In this document: positions 28,106-36,456 of the stretch, in pieces | Layout: each line of letters opens with the position of its first letter | Position numbering within the stretch: position 1 is the stretch's first letter | Assembly: GCF_006265175.1 (NCBI RefSeq) | Contig: NZ_VDCQ01000041.1 | Span: forward strand, 1-64,000 | DNA from: Paenibacillus hemerocallicola | Lineage (GTDB): Bacteria > Bacillota > Bacilli > Paenibacillales > NBRC-103111 | Length of the DNA stretch: 64,000 bases | Reading direction: 5' to 3' | Program-made: the position numbers and the translations under genes | Notes under the pieces: generated by a model | Databases searched by the model: none | What the model saw: the letters and a program-made list of their open reading frames with translations, nothing else | Told to the model about the DNA's origin: nothing

Positions 28106-28855
28106 TTACCCGACTTTAAAGCCCGGATCGAACAGCTGGAGCGCGTTTTTGTAATAAATCCGTTCCTTTTCCTCCTGCGTCAAATCCGCTTCCTCGACCT
28201 GGCCGAAATTGACCAAATAGGTGATCGGCATATCGGAGCCGAACACGATCCGTTCGACTCCGACCCGCTCGACCGCATAATCGACGTCGTCGCGGCGAAA
28301 CGGACTTCCGGAGAAATCGTGCCATACGTTGCGGCAGTCGCGCACCGCTTTGATGCCGTGATAGCAGTTGCCGCCAAAATGAGCCATCAGCAGCTTCGCG
28401 TTCGGATACCGTTTCGCCAAATTGGCCACATGGATGCCGGTCGTCTCGTATTGCAGCTGACCGACCGCTTTGTGGAACGAATGGATCAGGATCGGAATGT
28501 TGGACTCGATGCAAGTCTCCACCAGCGGAAATACGCGCGGATCGTCGCAATAGGTCGCGACCCACAGCTTCATCCCGTTCATGCCGTACACTTCTATGCC
28601 GCGCTTCAATACGTCCAGGGCGTTGGAGTGGGCAGGACTTACATAGCAATAGCCGCTTACCATGCCGGGCTGCTCTTTCATGAACCGGTACACGTCCGCA
28701 TTCAGGCTGTCGACCTCCGCCTCGTCCGGATAATGCGACTTCAGTCCGGATACGTGCAGCTTCGAAATGCCAAACAGGTCGCAAGCCCGCAGCAGCTCGC
28801 GGGTGCTTCCTTCATAATCGCCGCCCCATATATGGGTGTGCACGTCGATGATCAT
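28106..28855 (-). CDS. Amidohydrolase-family hydrolase (amidohydrolase_2 type)
   Basis: A 249-residue TIM-barrel hydrolase with the strand-1 metal motif IIDVHTHIWGG (HTH, residues 6-8), a further metal His in ILIHSFHKAVG (about 123), LLMAHFGGN (about 156) and the catalytic Asp in IVFGSDMPITYL (about 211). These sites are those of the ACMSD/uracil-hydrolase type that decarboxylates or hydrolyses cyclic and acidic substrates. Unlike its operon neighbour at 27296-28072, its metal ligands look intact, so the two may act as an active and an accessory subunit. The operon also encodes a class III aminotransferase. Substrate unknown. Confidence 0.8.
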   Translation of the reverse strand: MIIDVHTHIWGGDYEGSTRELLRACDLFGISKLHVSGLKSHYPDEAEVDSLNADVYRFMKEQPGMVSGYCYVSPAHSNALDVLKRGIEVYGMNGMKLWVATYCDDPRVFPLVETCIESNIPILIHSFHKAVGQLQYETTGIHVANLAKRYPNAKLLMAHFGGNCYHGIKAVRDCRNVWHDFSGSPFRRDDVDYAVERVGVERIVFGSDMPITYLVNFGQVEEADLTQEEKERIYYKNALQLFDPGFKVG

Positions 28856-28900
28856 GTCTTACCCCGCTTTCCGTTATTCCGTGATGTGGCAGGAAACCGT

Positions 28901-30127
28901 TTATACGGCGATCTCTTTGCAGGCACGCTCCAAACGCTCCAAAGCTTCGGCTATGTCTTCGTCCATATGGCTGAAGTTGACGTAGGAAACGTTATAGAGC
29001 GAGACCCCGTTGCGATAAGCCGCGCGGAAAAACTTCTCCCTCCACGAGGCGCTTCCGCCGTCCCGCAGCATAAACGTCGGGCACGGCCAAAAGCCTTTCA
29101 GCTCGAGCGGGATGCCGTTGTCGGCAAAAATGGCGTTCAAGCCGCTCCACAGCTTCTCCCCTTGCTTCCACAGATGACCGACTACATTTTGCTCCTTGTA
29201 CACGGCGAGCGTAGCCTTCGAGGCGGCCAGCGAAAGCGTTTCCCCCCCGAACGTGCTGGAAATGACGGTGCCGCCCCGATCGCATGCAGCCATGACGTCC
29301 TTGCTGCCCACATAAGCGGACAGCGGCATGCCGTTGGCAATGCCTTTACTGAACACGGCCAAGTCCGGATTGACGCCGAAATATTGCTGTACTCCCCCGA
29401 TCGCGATCCGGAAGCCGGTAACGATTTCGTCAAAGATCAACAGCGCTCCGTGCTTGCGTGTCAATTCCCTCACTGCCGGATAAAAGGTTTCGCCCAGCGC
29501 CATTCCCGCATAATCGGCCGCGATGACGACTGCCGCTATTTCTTTGCCGCAATGCTCGAACCAACGCTCCAACGCGGCAATGTCGTTCCAGCCCACGGCA
29601 TGGTGAAGCTCGCCGAGTGCTCCCGGCACTCCGGGGACGCCTTTCCCGGTCGCGCTCTGGCCCGGCAGCGACTGGCCGCCTCCAGCGAGCGCGTTCAGCC
29701 ATCCGTTGTAGCCGACCTGCACGATCCGCTCGCGCCCCGTATATGCCCGGGCGATCCGCAGTGAAGCGGCTAGCGCTTCCCCGCCGGTTTTCAGAAAACG
29801 CGCGCGTTCGGCGCAAGGAATCAGCTCGCACAGCTGTTCCGCCACTTCAGCCTCCAACGGATGGGCATGGCCGAATATAATGCCGTTCCCGAGCTGCCGG
29901 CGAATGGCATCGTCGACTTCCGGATATTGATAGCCTAGCGTTATGGGACCGAGACCGTTGCGAAAATCGATGAACTCGTTGCCGTCGGCATCCCAGACTC
30001 GGCAGCCTTTTCCCTTTACGATAACGGCCGGTTCCTCGGGCAGCAGCGTCGGCGCCTTCGAGCAGGTGCTCGAACCCCAAGGAATCGCCTTCTCGAGACG
30101 CTCATGCCATTGCATGGATGTGGTCAT
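28901..30127 (-). CDS. Class III (glutamate-1-semialdehyde-aminomutase-like) aminotransferase
   Basis: A 408-residue PLP enzyme. Landmarks are the FIDFRNGLGPITLGYQYPE start of the large domain, RFLKTGGEALAASLRIARAYTGR (cofactor phosphate region, about 108-130), LLIFDEIVTGFRIA with the PLP-pyridine Asp (about 228) and the Schiff-base Lys in LAVFSKGIANGMPLSAY (about 258). It resembles GSA aminomutase, but haem genes are absent nearby, and its partners are two amidohydrolases, so a catabolic transaminase or aminomutase for a non-standard amino compound is more likely. ATG 30127 has GGGGGA eight bases upstream and is preferred to the GTG at 30133. First gene of the operon. Confidence 0.85.
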   Translation of the reverse strand: MTTSMQWHERLEKAIPWGSSTCSKAPTLLPEEPAVIVKGKGCRVWDADGNEFIDFRNGLGPITLGYQYPEVDDAIRRQLGNGIIFGHAHPLEAEVAEQLCELIPCAERARFLKTGGEALAASLRIARAYTGRERIVQVGYNGWLNALAGGGQSLPGQSATGKGVPGVPGALGELHHAVGWNDIAALERWFEHCGKEIAAVVIAADYAGMALGETFYPAVRELTRKHGALLIFDEIVTGFRIAIGGVQQYFGVNPDLAVFSKGIANGMPLSAYVGSKDVMAACDRGGTVISSTFGGETLSLAASKATLAVYKEQNVVGHLWKQGEKLWSGLNAIFADNGIPLELKGFWPCPTFMLRDGGSASWREKFFRAAYRNGVSLYNVSYVNFSHMDEDIAEALERLERACKEIAV

Positions 30128-30629
30128 GCGCACATTCCCCCATTGTTCCTTATTCGAATATACATGTTTCCGACCTGTATATTATTGAACCATATCCGGT
30201 GAAGCAAGGCAAGACTAAACTTTGCCGTCGGACCGCAGGTTGTACCCATCGGGTGCTGCGGGAGATTAACAGCTCGGGCGGTCGAAGACTTTACACGGCA
30301 ATGTTACATTCATGTACGAGCTGAACCGTTCGTTCTCAGCCGGAAATTTCCCCGCTTCGCTTTGCGGGATAGCGAATCCGACAAATAGCGGAACTTGAGT
30401 ATGCTATTAACCCGATTACTCATGTTCATTGCAAAATAAAGGAAAATCGTTCCGCTATTCCGCTGTTCACGATCATTTGCGCCCCCGAAAGATCGAGATA
30501 GCGGAAGCCTGTTCCGTTATCTTCAAGAGTACGGCGGAAATGGCGACCATAACGGAGTATAGTTCCTCTATTTCCGGGCAACGTCATATAACGCCCGACA
30601 ATCGCCCGCACCACGCGACCATCCTCCGG
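30128..30629. other. Intergenic region of about 500 bases with repeat motifs, no gene
   Basis: The upstream region of the aminotransferase operon and the downstream region of mtnU meet here. It holds the palindromic repeat cluster annotated at 30383-30580. Short open frames on both strands lack ribosome sites and recognisable sequence. Confidence 0.5.
30383..30580. repeat. Cluster of imperfect palindromes around ATAGCGGAA/TTCCGYTAT
   Basis: AATAGCGGAAC (30384-30394) is inverted at 30449-30459 (GTTCCGCTATT). GATAGCGGAA (30497-30506) with TTCCGTTATC (30512-30521) forms a compact hairpin, and degenerate copies follow (AACGGAGTATAGTTCC near 30550-30567). The regular motif in non-coding DNA suggests a dispersed repeat family or multiple protein sites. 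Confidence 0.6.
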
Positions 30630-30661
30630 AAAAAGCAAAAAGCGTCCGCTCGCGCAGACGC
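30630..30661 (-). terminator. Rho-independent terminator of mtnU
   Basis: Leftward, GCGTCTGCGCGAGCGGACGC (30661-30642) forms a hairpin followed by TTTTTGCTTTTT. It begins 13 bases past the mtnU stop. Confidence 0.85.
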
Positions 30662-30673
30662 CTCATTGCCGGT

Positions 30674-31471
30674 TCAGTATAATTCGGGTCGACGATCCGC
30701 GAACACCGGTATGGTCGAGCGGACTTTATCCACGACCGACAAATCGATTTCGGCTTTCAAGATCCGCTCCGACTCGTCGCCCTCGGCTATAATCTCGCCC
30801 CACGGGTCGATTACCATCGAATGTCCGAAAAACGAAGTCGTACCGCTCGTCCCTACCCGGTTGCACGCCACCACGTACATCTGGTTCTCGATCGCTCTGG
30901 CGGTAAGCAGCGTCCGCCAATGGTGCAGGCGGGGATGCGGCCATTCGGCCGGCACGAACAGAAGCTTGGCTCCTCCGAGGGCCAGCTTGCGGGTAAGCTC
31001 GGGAAAACGGATATCGTAACAGATCATCATCCCGGAAGGTACGCCGTCTACATCCAGCAGTCCCAGTCGATCTCCGGCATGCAAATATTTTTCCTCGTCC
31101 ATGAGCCGGAACAGATGGATTTTCGAATATTCCGCCGTGCGGTTGCCTTCGCGGTCGAAAGCATAGATCGTATTGCGCACCCGCTCGTCGTCCAGCTCCG
31201 CGACGGAACCCGCCACGACGTTGACGCCGTGCTTGCGGCAAAAGCCCGATATGAATTGGGCCGTTCTCTCCCCGTTGCGGTCCGCGATGTCGCGAATGCG
31301 ATCCAAGGCATAGCCCGTATTCCACATTTCCGGGAATACGATGACATCCGGCTTCGGGTCGGACCCTACGGCCTCCTCCATCATTTGCGACAACTTCGCA
31401 AAGTTTGCTTCGGGCTCCCCTAAGGCAATATCCATTTGAAGCAGGGAGATAGTTAACTTATGTTCGGACAT
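30674..31471 (-). CDS. mtnU: Nitrilase-superfamily omega-amidase, methionine salvage
   Basis: A 265-residue carbon-nitrogen hydrolase. The catalytic triad is visible as Glu in VIVFPEMWNTGY (about 44), Lys in AEYSKIHLFRL (about 113) and Cys in MMICYDIRFPEL (about 147). In Bacillus the mtnU (ykrU) product lies with the methionine-salvage genes and is taken to hydrolyse alpha-ketoglutaramate or ketomethionine-amide left by glutamine-dependent transamination. Here it is divergent from mtnE, supporting that role. ATG 31471 has GGAG 11 bases upstream; an in-frame GTG at 31483 would be too close to it. The promoter region contains a MITE-like element. Confidence 0.8.
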   Translation of the reverse strand: MSEHKLTISLLQMDIALGEPEANFAKLSQMMEEAVGSDPKPDVIVFPEMWNTGYALDRIRDIADRNGERTAQFISGFCRKHGVNVVAGSVAELDDERVRNTIYAFDREGNRTAEYSKIHLFRLMDEEKYLHAGDRLGLLDVDGVPSGMMICYDIRFPELTRKLALGGAKLLFVPAEWPHPRLHHWRTLLTARAIENQMYVVACNRVGTSGTTSFFGHSMVIDPWGEIIAEGDESERILKAEIDLSVVDKVRSTIPVFADRRPELY

Positions 31472-31516
31472 GTCCGGCTTCACTCCGTTCCGTATTGATC
31501 ATCCTATTCTTTCATT

Positions 31517-31789
31517 AACTATATAAGTTGAACTAAAGGTGTGGACGTTCATTTCATTCCAGAAGGGATTGCCTTGCAGCTTCAGACAGGTTGTTTTGAG
31601 TTTCCTTGATCTAAGGGGGCTCCCCCAAAAGTACTTGGAATACGCTTCGAAGGCAGGCTTCACTTTTGGGGGCATATATAAGCCTGCGGCAAGGTAGAAA
31701 CTTGGGAGCCAAAACTCGCTCACAAGGCAATCCCCTTCTTCCTGCATCGGGCAGCTCTTGGTTGTTTCTTTAGTTCAACTTATATAGTT
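31517..31789. mobile_element. MITE-like element, 273 bp, with 22-bp perfect terminal inverted repeats
   Basis: The ends 31517-31538 and 31768-31789 are perfect inverted repeats of 22 bases beginning AACTATATAAGTTG. Inside, a second pair (31562-31576 with 31723-31738, one base different), a third (GGCTCCC 31618-31624 with GGGAGCC 31704-31710) and a fourth (CCCCCAAAAGT 31622-31632 with ACTTTTGGGGG 31662-31672) let the whole element fold on itself. No transposase is encoded. An 82-codon leftward frame (31747-31499) spans the element, has no ribosome site and runs through the terminal repeat, so it is probably not a gene. No clear target duplication was seen. It lies between divergent mtnU and mtnE, upstream of the mtnE promoter. 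Confidence 0.7.
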
Positions 31790-31902
31790 TCGTTTGATCG
31801 GTTCGATCCGTGTTTCTCCTTAATATTAGTGGATTAGCCGCGAATGAGCAATGAGCAAGGTTGCAGCAGGCGGACGCCTCGGTCTTGGCGATGAAATGGG
31901 GG

Positions 31903-31931
31903 TTGGAAACGACGCTTCCGGCAGGTATAAT
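31903..31931 (+). promoter_or_regulatory. Sigma-A promoter of mtnE
   Basis: TTGGAA (31903-31908) and a perfect TATAAT (31926-31931) are 17 bases apart, about 45 bases before the mtnE start. No SAM riboswitch follows it. Confidence 0.8.
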
Positions 31932-31976
31932 CAGAGATATCGTCAACGATAAGTCTACCATTCGGAGTGAAATACG

Positions 31977-33179
31977 ATGAATTTATCCGCCAAACCGACT
32001 TCCGCATTCCCGATCGAGGCCGCCGACCGGCTCAAGCGGCTCCCGACTCAATTTTTCGCCTCGCTCGTGAGCAAAGTAAACCGTCAAATCGCACAGGGCC
32101 ACGATGTGATCAACCTCGGCCAGGGAAATCCCGATCAACCGACGCCCGCTCATATCGTCACCGCTCTGCAGCAATCCGCACCGGATCCGAAATATCATAA
32201 ATATTCTCCCTTCAGCGGGTATGGCTTCTTGAAGGAAGCAATAGCCAAGCGGTATCTCGACGATTACGGCGTCGAGCTCGATCCGGAGACAGAGGTCGCG
32301 ATCCTGTTCGGAGGCAAGACCGGGCTCGTCGAAATAAGCCAGTGTCTGTTGAACCCGGGAGACGTCTGCCTCGTCCCCGATCCCGGTTATCCCGATTATT
32401 GGTCCGGCGTGGAGCTTGCAGGCGGACGCATGGCGTTCATGCCGCTAAAGGAGCAGAACGGCTTTCTTCCCGACTATTCCGCCTTGTCCCCGGACGACGT
32501 GAACAAAGCAAAGCTGATGTTCGTCAATTATCCGAACAATCCGACCGCGGCATGCGCTCCCGCTTCTTTTTACGACGACACGATCGAATTCGCCGCCAAG
32601 CACGGCATCGTCGTCGCCAGCGATTTCGCTTACGGCGCGATCGGCTTCGACGGCAAACGTCCGGTGAGCTTTCTGGAACGGCCGGGATCGAAAGAAGTCG
32701 GCGTCGAGTTTTACACGCTGTCGAAAACGTACAACATGGCAGGCTGGCGCGTCGGCTTCGCTCTTGGCAACGCCGATGTCGTACGGTTGATCAATTTGAT
32801 CCAGGATCATTATTATGTCAGCCTGTTCGGTGGCATCCAGGCCGCGGCCGCGTACGCTTTGACCGCTCCCCAGGACTGCGTGCGGCAGTTGAACGACGTG
32901 TATGAAAGCCGGCGCAATGCGCTGTTCGGCGCCTTGTCCCGTATCGGCTGGGAAGCGAAGCCGTCGGACGGCTCCTTCTTTGCCTGGCTGCCTGTGCCGA
33001 AGCGGTATTCCTCCGCCGAGTTCGCCGATTTGCTGCTGAACGAAGCTCATGTGATGGTCGCTCCGGGAATCGGCTTCGGTACCCATGGTGAAGGCTATGT
33101 GCGCGTCGGACTCCTCTCTTCCGAGGAACGGCTGGAAGAAGCGGTGAGGCGAATCGGCGCGCTGAATTTATTCGGCTAG
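31977..33179 (+). CDS. mtnE: PLP-dependent aminotransferase, methionine salvage
   Basis: A 400-residue fold-type I aminotransferase. It has VINLGQGNPDQPTPAHIV at the N-terminus, the PLP-binding NYPNNPTAA segment (about 180), VASDFAYGAIGF with the conserved Asp and Tyr (about 215), the Schiff-base Lys in YTLSKTYNMAGWRVGFA (about 245), and VRVGLLSS near the C-terminus holding the carboxylate-binding Arg. In context with mtnU and mtnWXB it most likely transaminates 2-oxo-4-methylthiobutyrate to methionine, the last salvage step. CGGAGTG lies seven bases before the ATG. General aromatic or LL-DAP aminotransferase activity cannot be excluded from sequence. Confidence 0.85.
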   Translation: MNLSAKPTSAFPIEAADRLKRLPTQFFASLVSKVNRQIAQGHDVINLGQGNPDQPTPAHIVTALQQSAPDPKYHKYSPFSGYGFLKEAIAKRYLDDYGVELDPETEVAILFGGKTGLVEISQCLLNPGDVCLVPDPGYPDYWSGVELAGGRMAFMPLKEQNGFLPDYSALSPDDVNKAKLMFVNYPNNPTAACAPASFYDDTIEFAAKHGIVVASDFAYGAIGFDGKRPVSFLERPGSKEVGVEFYTLSKTYNMAGWRVGFALGNADVVRLINLIQDHYYVSLFGGIQAAAAYALTAPQDCVRQLNDVYESRRNALFGALSRIGWEAKPSDGSFFAWLPVPKRYSSAEFADLLLNEAHVMVAPGIGFGTHGEGYVRVGLLSSEERLEEAVRRIGALNLFG

Positions 33180-33222
33180 TCGCACGCTCCAACGTACGCT
33201 CGTGAAAAGGCTCCGGTGATTC

Positions 33223-33251
33223 TTTACAAAAAGCGGCTTGAGTGATATTCT
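33223..33251 (+). promoter_or_regulatory. Sigma-A promoter of the T-box/proline operon
   Basis: TTTACA (33223-33228) and TATTCT (33246-33251) are 17 bases apart, 44 bases past the mtnE stop and just before the T-box leader. Confidence 0.7.
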
Positions 33252-33257
33252 AGTTAG

Positions 33258-33515
33258 TAACATTTCGATCATAACGTGATGACGGGACCAGTAGGAAACA
33301 TGCCCACACGCCCAGAGAGTAAATTTCGAAGGCTGCGAAAATTTACCGTGATGGCTTTGCCGAAACCCACCCCCGAACGGTCAACGACGAGTTGAACAGC
33401 TCCTTGCTGTTATCAGGGAACTAAGATGACGATTCCGTTGCCACGGGACCGTCAATTAAGGTGGTACCGCGGAAGCCGACTTTCGTCCTTAACAGGACGG
33501 GAGTCTTTTTGTTTT
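33258..33515 (+). promoter_or_regulatory. T-box leader (tRNA-Pro sensing) with intrinsic terminator
   Basis: The canonical T-box AAGGTGGTACCGCGG is at 33458-33472; its TGGT would pair with the acceptor end of uncharged tRNA. The competing terminator (stem GACTTTCGTCCT with AGGACGGGAGTC, then TTTTTGTTTT) spans about 33478-33515. Upstream, Stem I features are visible: GACGGGACCAGTAGG near 33281-33295 and the CAGAGAG bulge near 33313. A CCC directly before GAAC (33372-33378) is the likely specifier, reading a proline codon and agreeing with the downstream proB-proS-proA-proC genes. Uncharged tRNA-Pro would turn the operon on. Confidence 0.93.
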
Positions 33516-33561
33516 GGCGGAATATCCGCCGTTATTACGCAGGATCAAGGTGGGAAATCGG

Positions 33562-34668
33562 ATGCACCAACGAATCGTAGTCAAAATCGGCAGCAGCTCG
33601 CTCACTTCGGACGAAGGCGGGCTGAACCGTTCCAAAATCGAATTTTTCGCCGGCGAGCTCTCCCGGCTGCAGGACGAGGGGTACGGCGTCGTGCTGGTTA
33701 CCTCCGGAGCCGTCGCCGCCGGCTTCCGCAAAATCGGCTATGCCAAACGGCCGAAGGCGCTGCACGAGAAACAAGCTTCCGCGGCCGTCGGCCAAGCGCT
33801 GCTCATGCAATGCTATAATGAAGCTTTCGCGAAGCACGACCATTCCGTGGCGCAAATATTGCTCACCCGCTCCGACTTCCGCAGCCGGATACGGAACCAC
33901 AATGCGCTCATGACGATGCAGGAGCTAATGAGCCGCAGAGTCATCCCGATTATTAACGAGAACGACACCGTTGCCGTCGATGAGTTGAAGTTCGGCGAGA
34001 ACGATACGCTTTCCGCGCTGGTCGCCAATTTGATCAGAGCGCAAAAGCTGGTCATCTTGACCGACACCGACGGCCTATATACGGAAGATCCGCGGAAAAA
34101 CAGCAATGCGCAGCGCATAGACCGCGTCGATGAGATCAGCGAGGACGTCTTCCGGATTGCAGGGGGATCGGGCTCTTCCGTGGGCACGGGCGGCATGCGC
34201 TCCAAGATCGAGGCGGCCAGAATCGCCACCAGCGGCGGAGTGCCCGTCTTCGTAGGACGGGCGGACGAACCGGGAGATCTTCTCGCAGCGGTACAAGGTA
34301 CGGGAAAGGGCACTTATTTCGATACGAGCTCCCACACCTTGTCCACCAAAAAACAATGGATCGGCTTTCACTCCGAGCCGCAAGGCAAAGTCCAGGTCGA
34401 CGGAGGGGCGGAACGCGCGCTAGTCGACGGTGGGAAAAGCCTGCTTCCGGCCGGAGTAACCGAAGTCGACGGCGATTTCCATCCCGGAGACGTCATCGAA
34501 GTAACCGATACGCTGGGGCGCACGCTCGGCCGCGGAGTCGTCAACTACGCCTCTTGGCAGCTGAAGGCCGTTGCGGGGCTTTCCACCGAGGAAGTGCGCA
34601 AGCGCGTGGACGTATCGCGGATCGAAGTCGTTCATCGCGACGAATGGATCGTATTTGCCGGGAGGTAG
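33562..34668 (+). CDS. proB: Glutamate 5-kinase
   Basis: ProB (368 residues) phosphorylates glutamate in the first step of proline synthesis. The amino-acid kinase domain (1-260) has RIVVKIGSSSLTSDEGGL, LVTSGAVAAGF, INENDTVAVDELKFGENDTLSALVA and GTGGMRSKIEAARIA; the C-terminal PUA domain (about 275-365; ALVDGGKSLLPAGVTEVDG) is retained. ATG 33562 is chosen over the longer frame from 33514 because AAGGTGG lies eight bases upstream and the upstream part lies in the terminator. It is the first gene behind the T-box leader, with proS eight bases downstream. Confidence 0.97.
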   Translation: MHQRIVVKIGSSSLTSDEGGLNRSKIEFFAGELSRLQDEGYGVVLVTSGAVAAGFRKIGYAKRPKALHEKQASAAVGQALLMQCYNEAFAKHDHSVAQILLTRSDFRSRIRNHNALMTMQELMSRRVIPIINENDTVAVDELKFGENDTLSALVANLIRAQKLVILTDTDGLYTEDPRKNSNAQRIDRVDEISEDVFRIAGGSGSSVGTGGMRSKIEAARIATSGGVPVFVGRADEPGDLLAAVQGTGKGTYFDTSSHTLSTKKQWIGFHSEPQGKVQVDGGAERALVDGGKSLLPAGVTEVDGDFHPGDVIEVTDTLGRTLGRGVVNYASWQLKAVAGLSTEEVRKRVDVSRIEVVHRDEWIVFAGR

Positions 34669-34676
34669 AAGACGCT

Positions 34677-36419
34677 ATGAGGTTTCGACAAACGTTAATC
34701 CCGACATTGCGGGACGACCCTTCCGATGCGGAAACCGCGAGCCACCGTTTCATGGTGCGCGCGGGACTCATCCGGCAGCTCGCCTCCGGGATTTATACTT
34801 ACCTTCCTCTCGGTTTCCGCGTGCTGCGCAATGTGGAGCGGATCGTGAGGGAAGAAATGGAGAAGGCCGGAGCGGTCGAGCTGCTGCTGCCGGCGCTTCA
34901 TCCGGCGGAGCTATGGCAGGAAAGCGGCCGCTGGGACGTCTACGGCGACGAGCTGATGCGGCTGAAGGACCGGAACGACAGGCCGTTCGCGCTCGGAGCG
35001 ACGCATGAGGAGGCGATCACGGCGCTCGTTCGCGATGAAGTGAAGTCCTACAAGAAGCTGCCGCTCACGCTGTATCAAATCCAGACCAAATTTCGCGACG
35101 AAAGACGTCCGCGCTACGGGCTGCTGAGAGGCCGCGAATTTATAATGAAGGACGCCTACTCGTTCGACGCCTCTCAGGAGGGGCTCGACCGAAGCTATAC
35201 GAGGATGTACGACGCGTACTCCGCCATTTTCCGCAGATGCGGGTTGTCGTTCCGGGCTATCGAAGCCGACTCGGGAGCTATCGGAGGCACCGATACGCAC
35301 GAATTTATGGCTCTTGCCGATATCGGCGAAGATACGATCGTGCACTGCGCCCATTGCCATTACGCGGCCAATCTGGAGCTGGCGGAATGTACCGATAACG
35401 GAAACGCGCATACGGATAAGGCAACGATGACTGACGATGAGTCCGTTCGACAAGGAACTCCCTCCGCTTCCGGTTCGCGACAAATCGTCGAGACGCCGGA
35501 TGTGAAGACGATCGCCCAACTGACCCGCTTTCTCGGCATCGGGGCGGACCGGATCGTCAAATCGATCGCGCTGCTGGCAGACGGACTTCCCGTCGTAGCG
35601 CTCGTTCGGGGGGACCGCGAATTAAACGAGACGAAAGTAAGGAGACTGCTGGGCGCGACAACGACGGAACTGATGACGGAGCAGCACATTGCGGAGAAGC
35701 TCGGGTCCGTTCCGGGTTATATCGGACCGGTCGGCTTGCCGGATCATGTAGCGGTCATTGCGGATGAAGAGATTCGCGGAATGCGGCAAGTGACGGTCGG
35801 AGCCAACGCTTCCGACCGTCATCTGGTCGGCGTCGATCCGGAACGCGATTTCCGAGTAAGCCATTACGGTGACCTGCGTACGGCTTCGCCCGGCGACCGG
35901 TGCGCCCGCTGCGGAGGGGAGCTTCGCTTCGACAAAGGCATTGAAGTCGGCCACGTATTCAAGCTCGGCACGAAGTATAGCGAGGCGATGCGCGCGACGT
36001 ATTTGGACGATACCGGCAAGTCCAGGCCCTATATCATGGGTTGTTACGGCATCGGAGTCTCCCGCCTGCTATCGGCAATCGTGGAGCAGCATCACGACGA
36101 AGCCGGTATCGTTTGGCCGACTGAAATTACACCCTACCGCGTTCATCTTATCGTCGTTCAGAACAAGGATCCCGTTCAGAAGGAATTGGCCGAGAGCTTG
36201 TATGACGGCTTGCGCAAGACGGGCTGCGAAGTGCTGTACGACGATCGCGACGACAGGCCGGGAGCCAAATTCGCGGATGCCGATCTGCTGGGTCTTCCAC
36301 TGCGGGTAACCGTCGGGAAGCGCGCCTCGGAAGGCATCGTCGAGTGCAAACGGAGAAACGAATCGGAATCTTTCGAGCTGGAAGCGGAGCGGTTGCCCGA
36401 TTTCGTGCGAAACCTGTAA
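34677..36419 (+). CDS. proS: Prolyl-tRNA synthetase (bacterial type with editing insert)
   Basis: ProS (580 residues) charges tRNA-Pro. Class II motif 1 (residues about 35-60), motif 2 with FRDERRPRYGLLRGREFIMKD (about 140-160) and motif 3 with YIMGCYGIGVSRLLSA (about 445-460) are intact. An INS editing domain lies between motifs 2 and 3 (about 230-400) and includes FLGIGADRIVKSIALLADG, so mischarged Ala-tRNA can be cleared. The anticodon domain closes the protein. ATG 34677 has GGGAGG about 11 bases upstream. Its place inside the proline biosynthetic operon, under a T-box that senses its own product, is unusual. Confidence 0.97.
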   Translation: MRFRQTLIPTLRDDPSDAETASHRFMVRAGLIRQLASGIYTYLPLGFRVLRNVERIVREEMEKAGAVELLLPALHPAELWQESGRWDVYGDELMRLKDRNDRPFALGATHEEAITALVRDEVKSYKKLPLTLYQIQTKFRDERRPRYGLLRGREFIMKDAYSFDASQEGLDRSYTRMYDAYSAIFRRCGLSFRAIEADSGAIGGTDTHEFMALADIGEDTIVHCAHCHYAANLELAECTDNGNAHTDKATMTDDESVRQGTPSASGSRQIVETPDVKTIAQLTRFLGIGADRIVKSIALLADGLPVVALVRGDRELNETKVRRLLGATTTELMTEQHIAEKLGSVPGYIGPVGLPDHVAVIADEEIRGMRQVTVGANASDRHLVGVDPERDFRVSHYGDLRTASPGDRCARCGGELRFDKGIEVGHVFKLGTKYSEAMRATYLDDTGKSRPYIMGCYGIGVSRLLSAIVEQHHDEAGIVWPTEITPYRVHLIVVQNKDPVQKELAESLYDGLRKTGCEVLYDDRDDRPGAKFADADLLGLPLRVTVGKRASEGIVECKRRNESESFELEAERLPDFVRNL

Positions 36420-36456
36420 CGGACCCTATTCGAATTCCGAAGGAGGATAACTAATC

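Noticed and set aside
27710-29764. 684-codon open frame on the rightward strand
   Set aside because: It crosses three leftward genes with recognisable families; it has no ribosome site and no recognisable domain.
31499-31747. 82-codon leftward frame inside the MITE-like element
   Set aside because: It reads through internal inverted repeats and the terminal repeat and lacks a ribosome site. It is treated as part of the element and not as a gene.
31790-31976. SAM riboswitch before mtnE
   Set aside because: Bacillus salvage genes often have an S-box, but none of its conserved segments is present between the promoter and the start.
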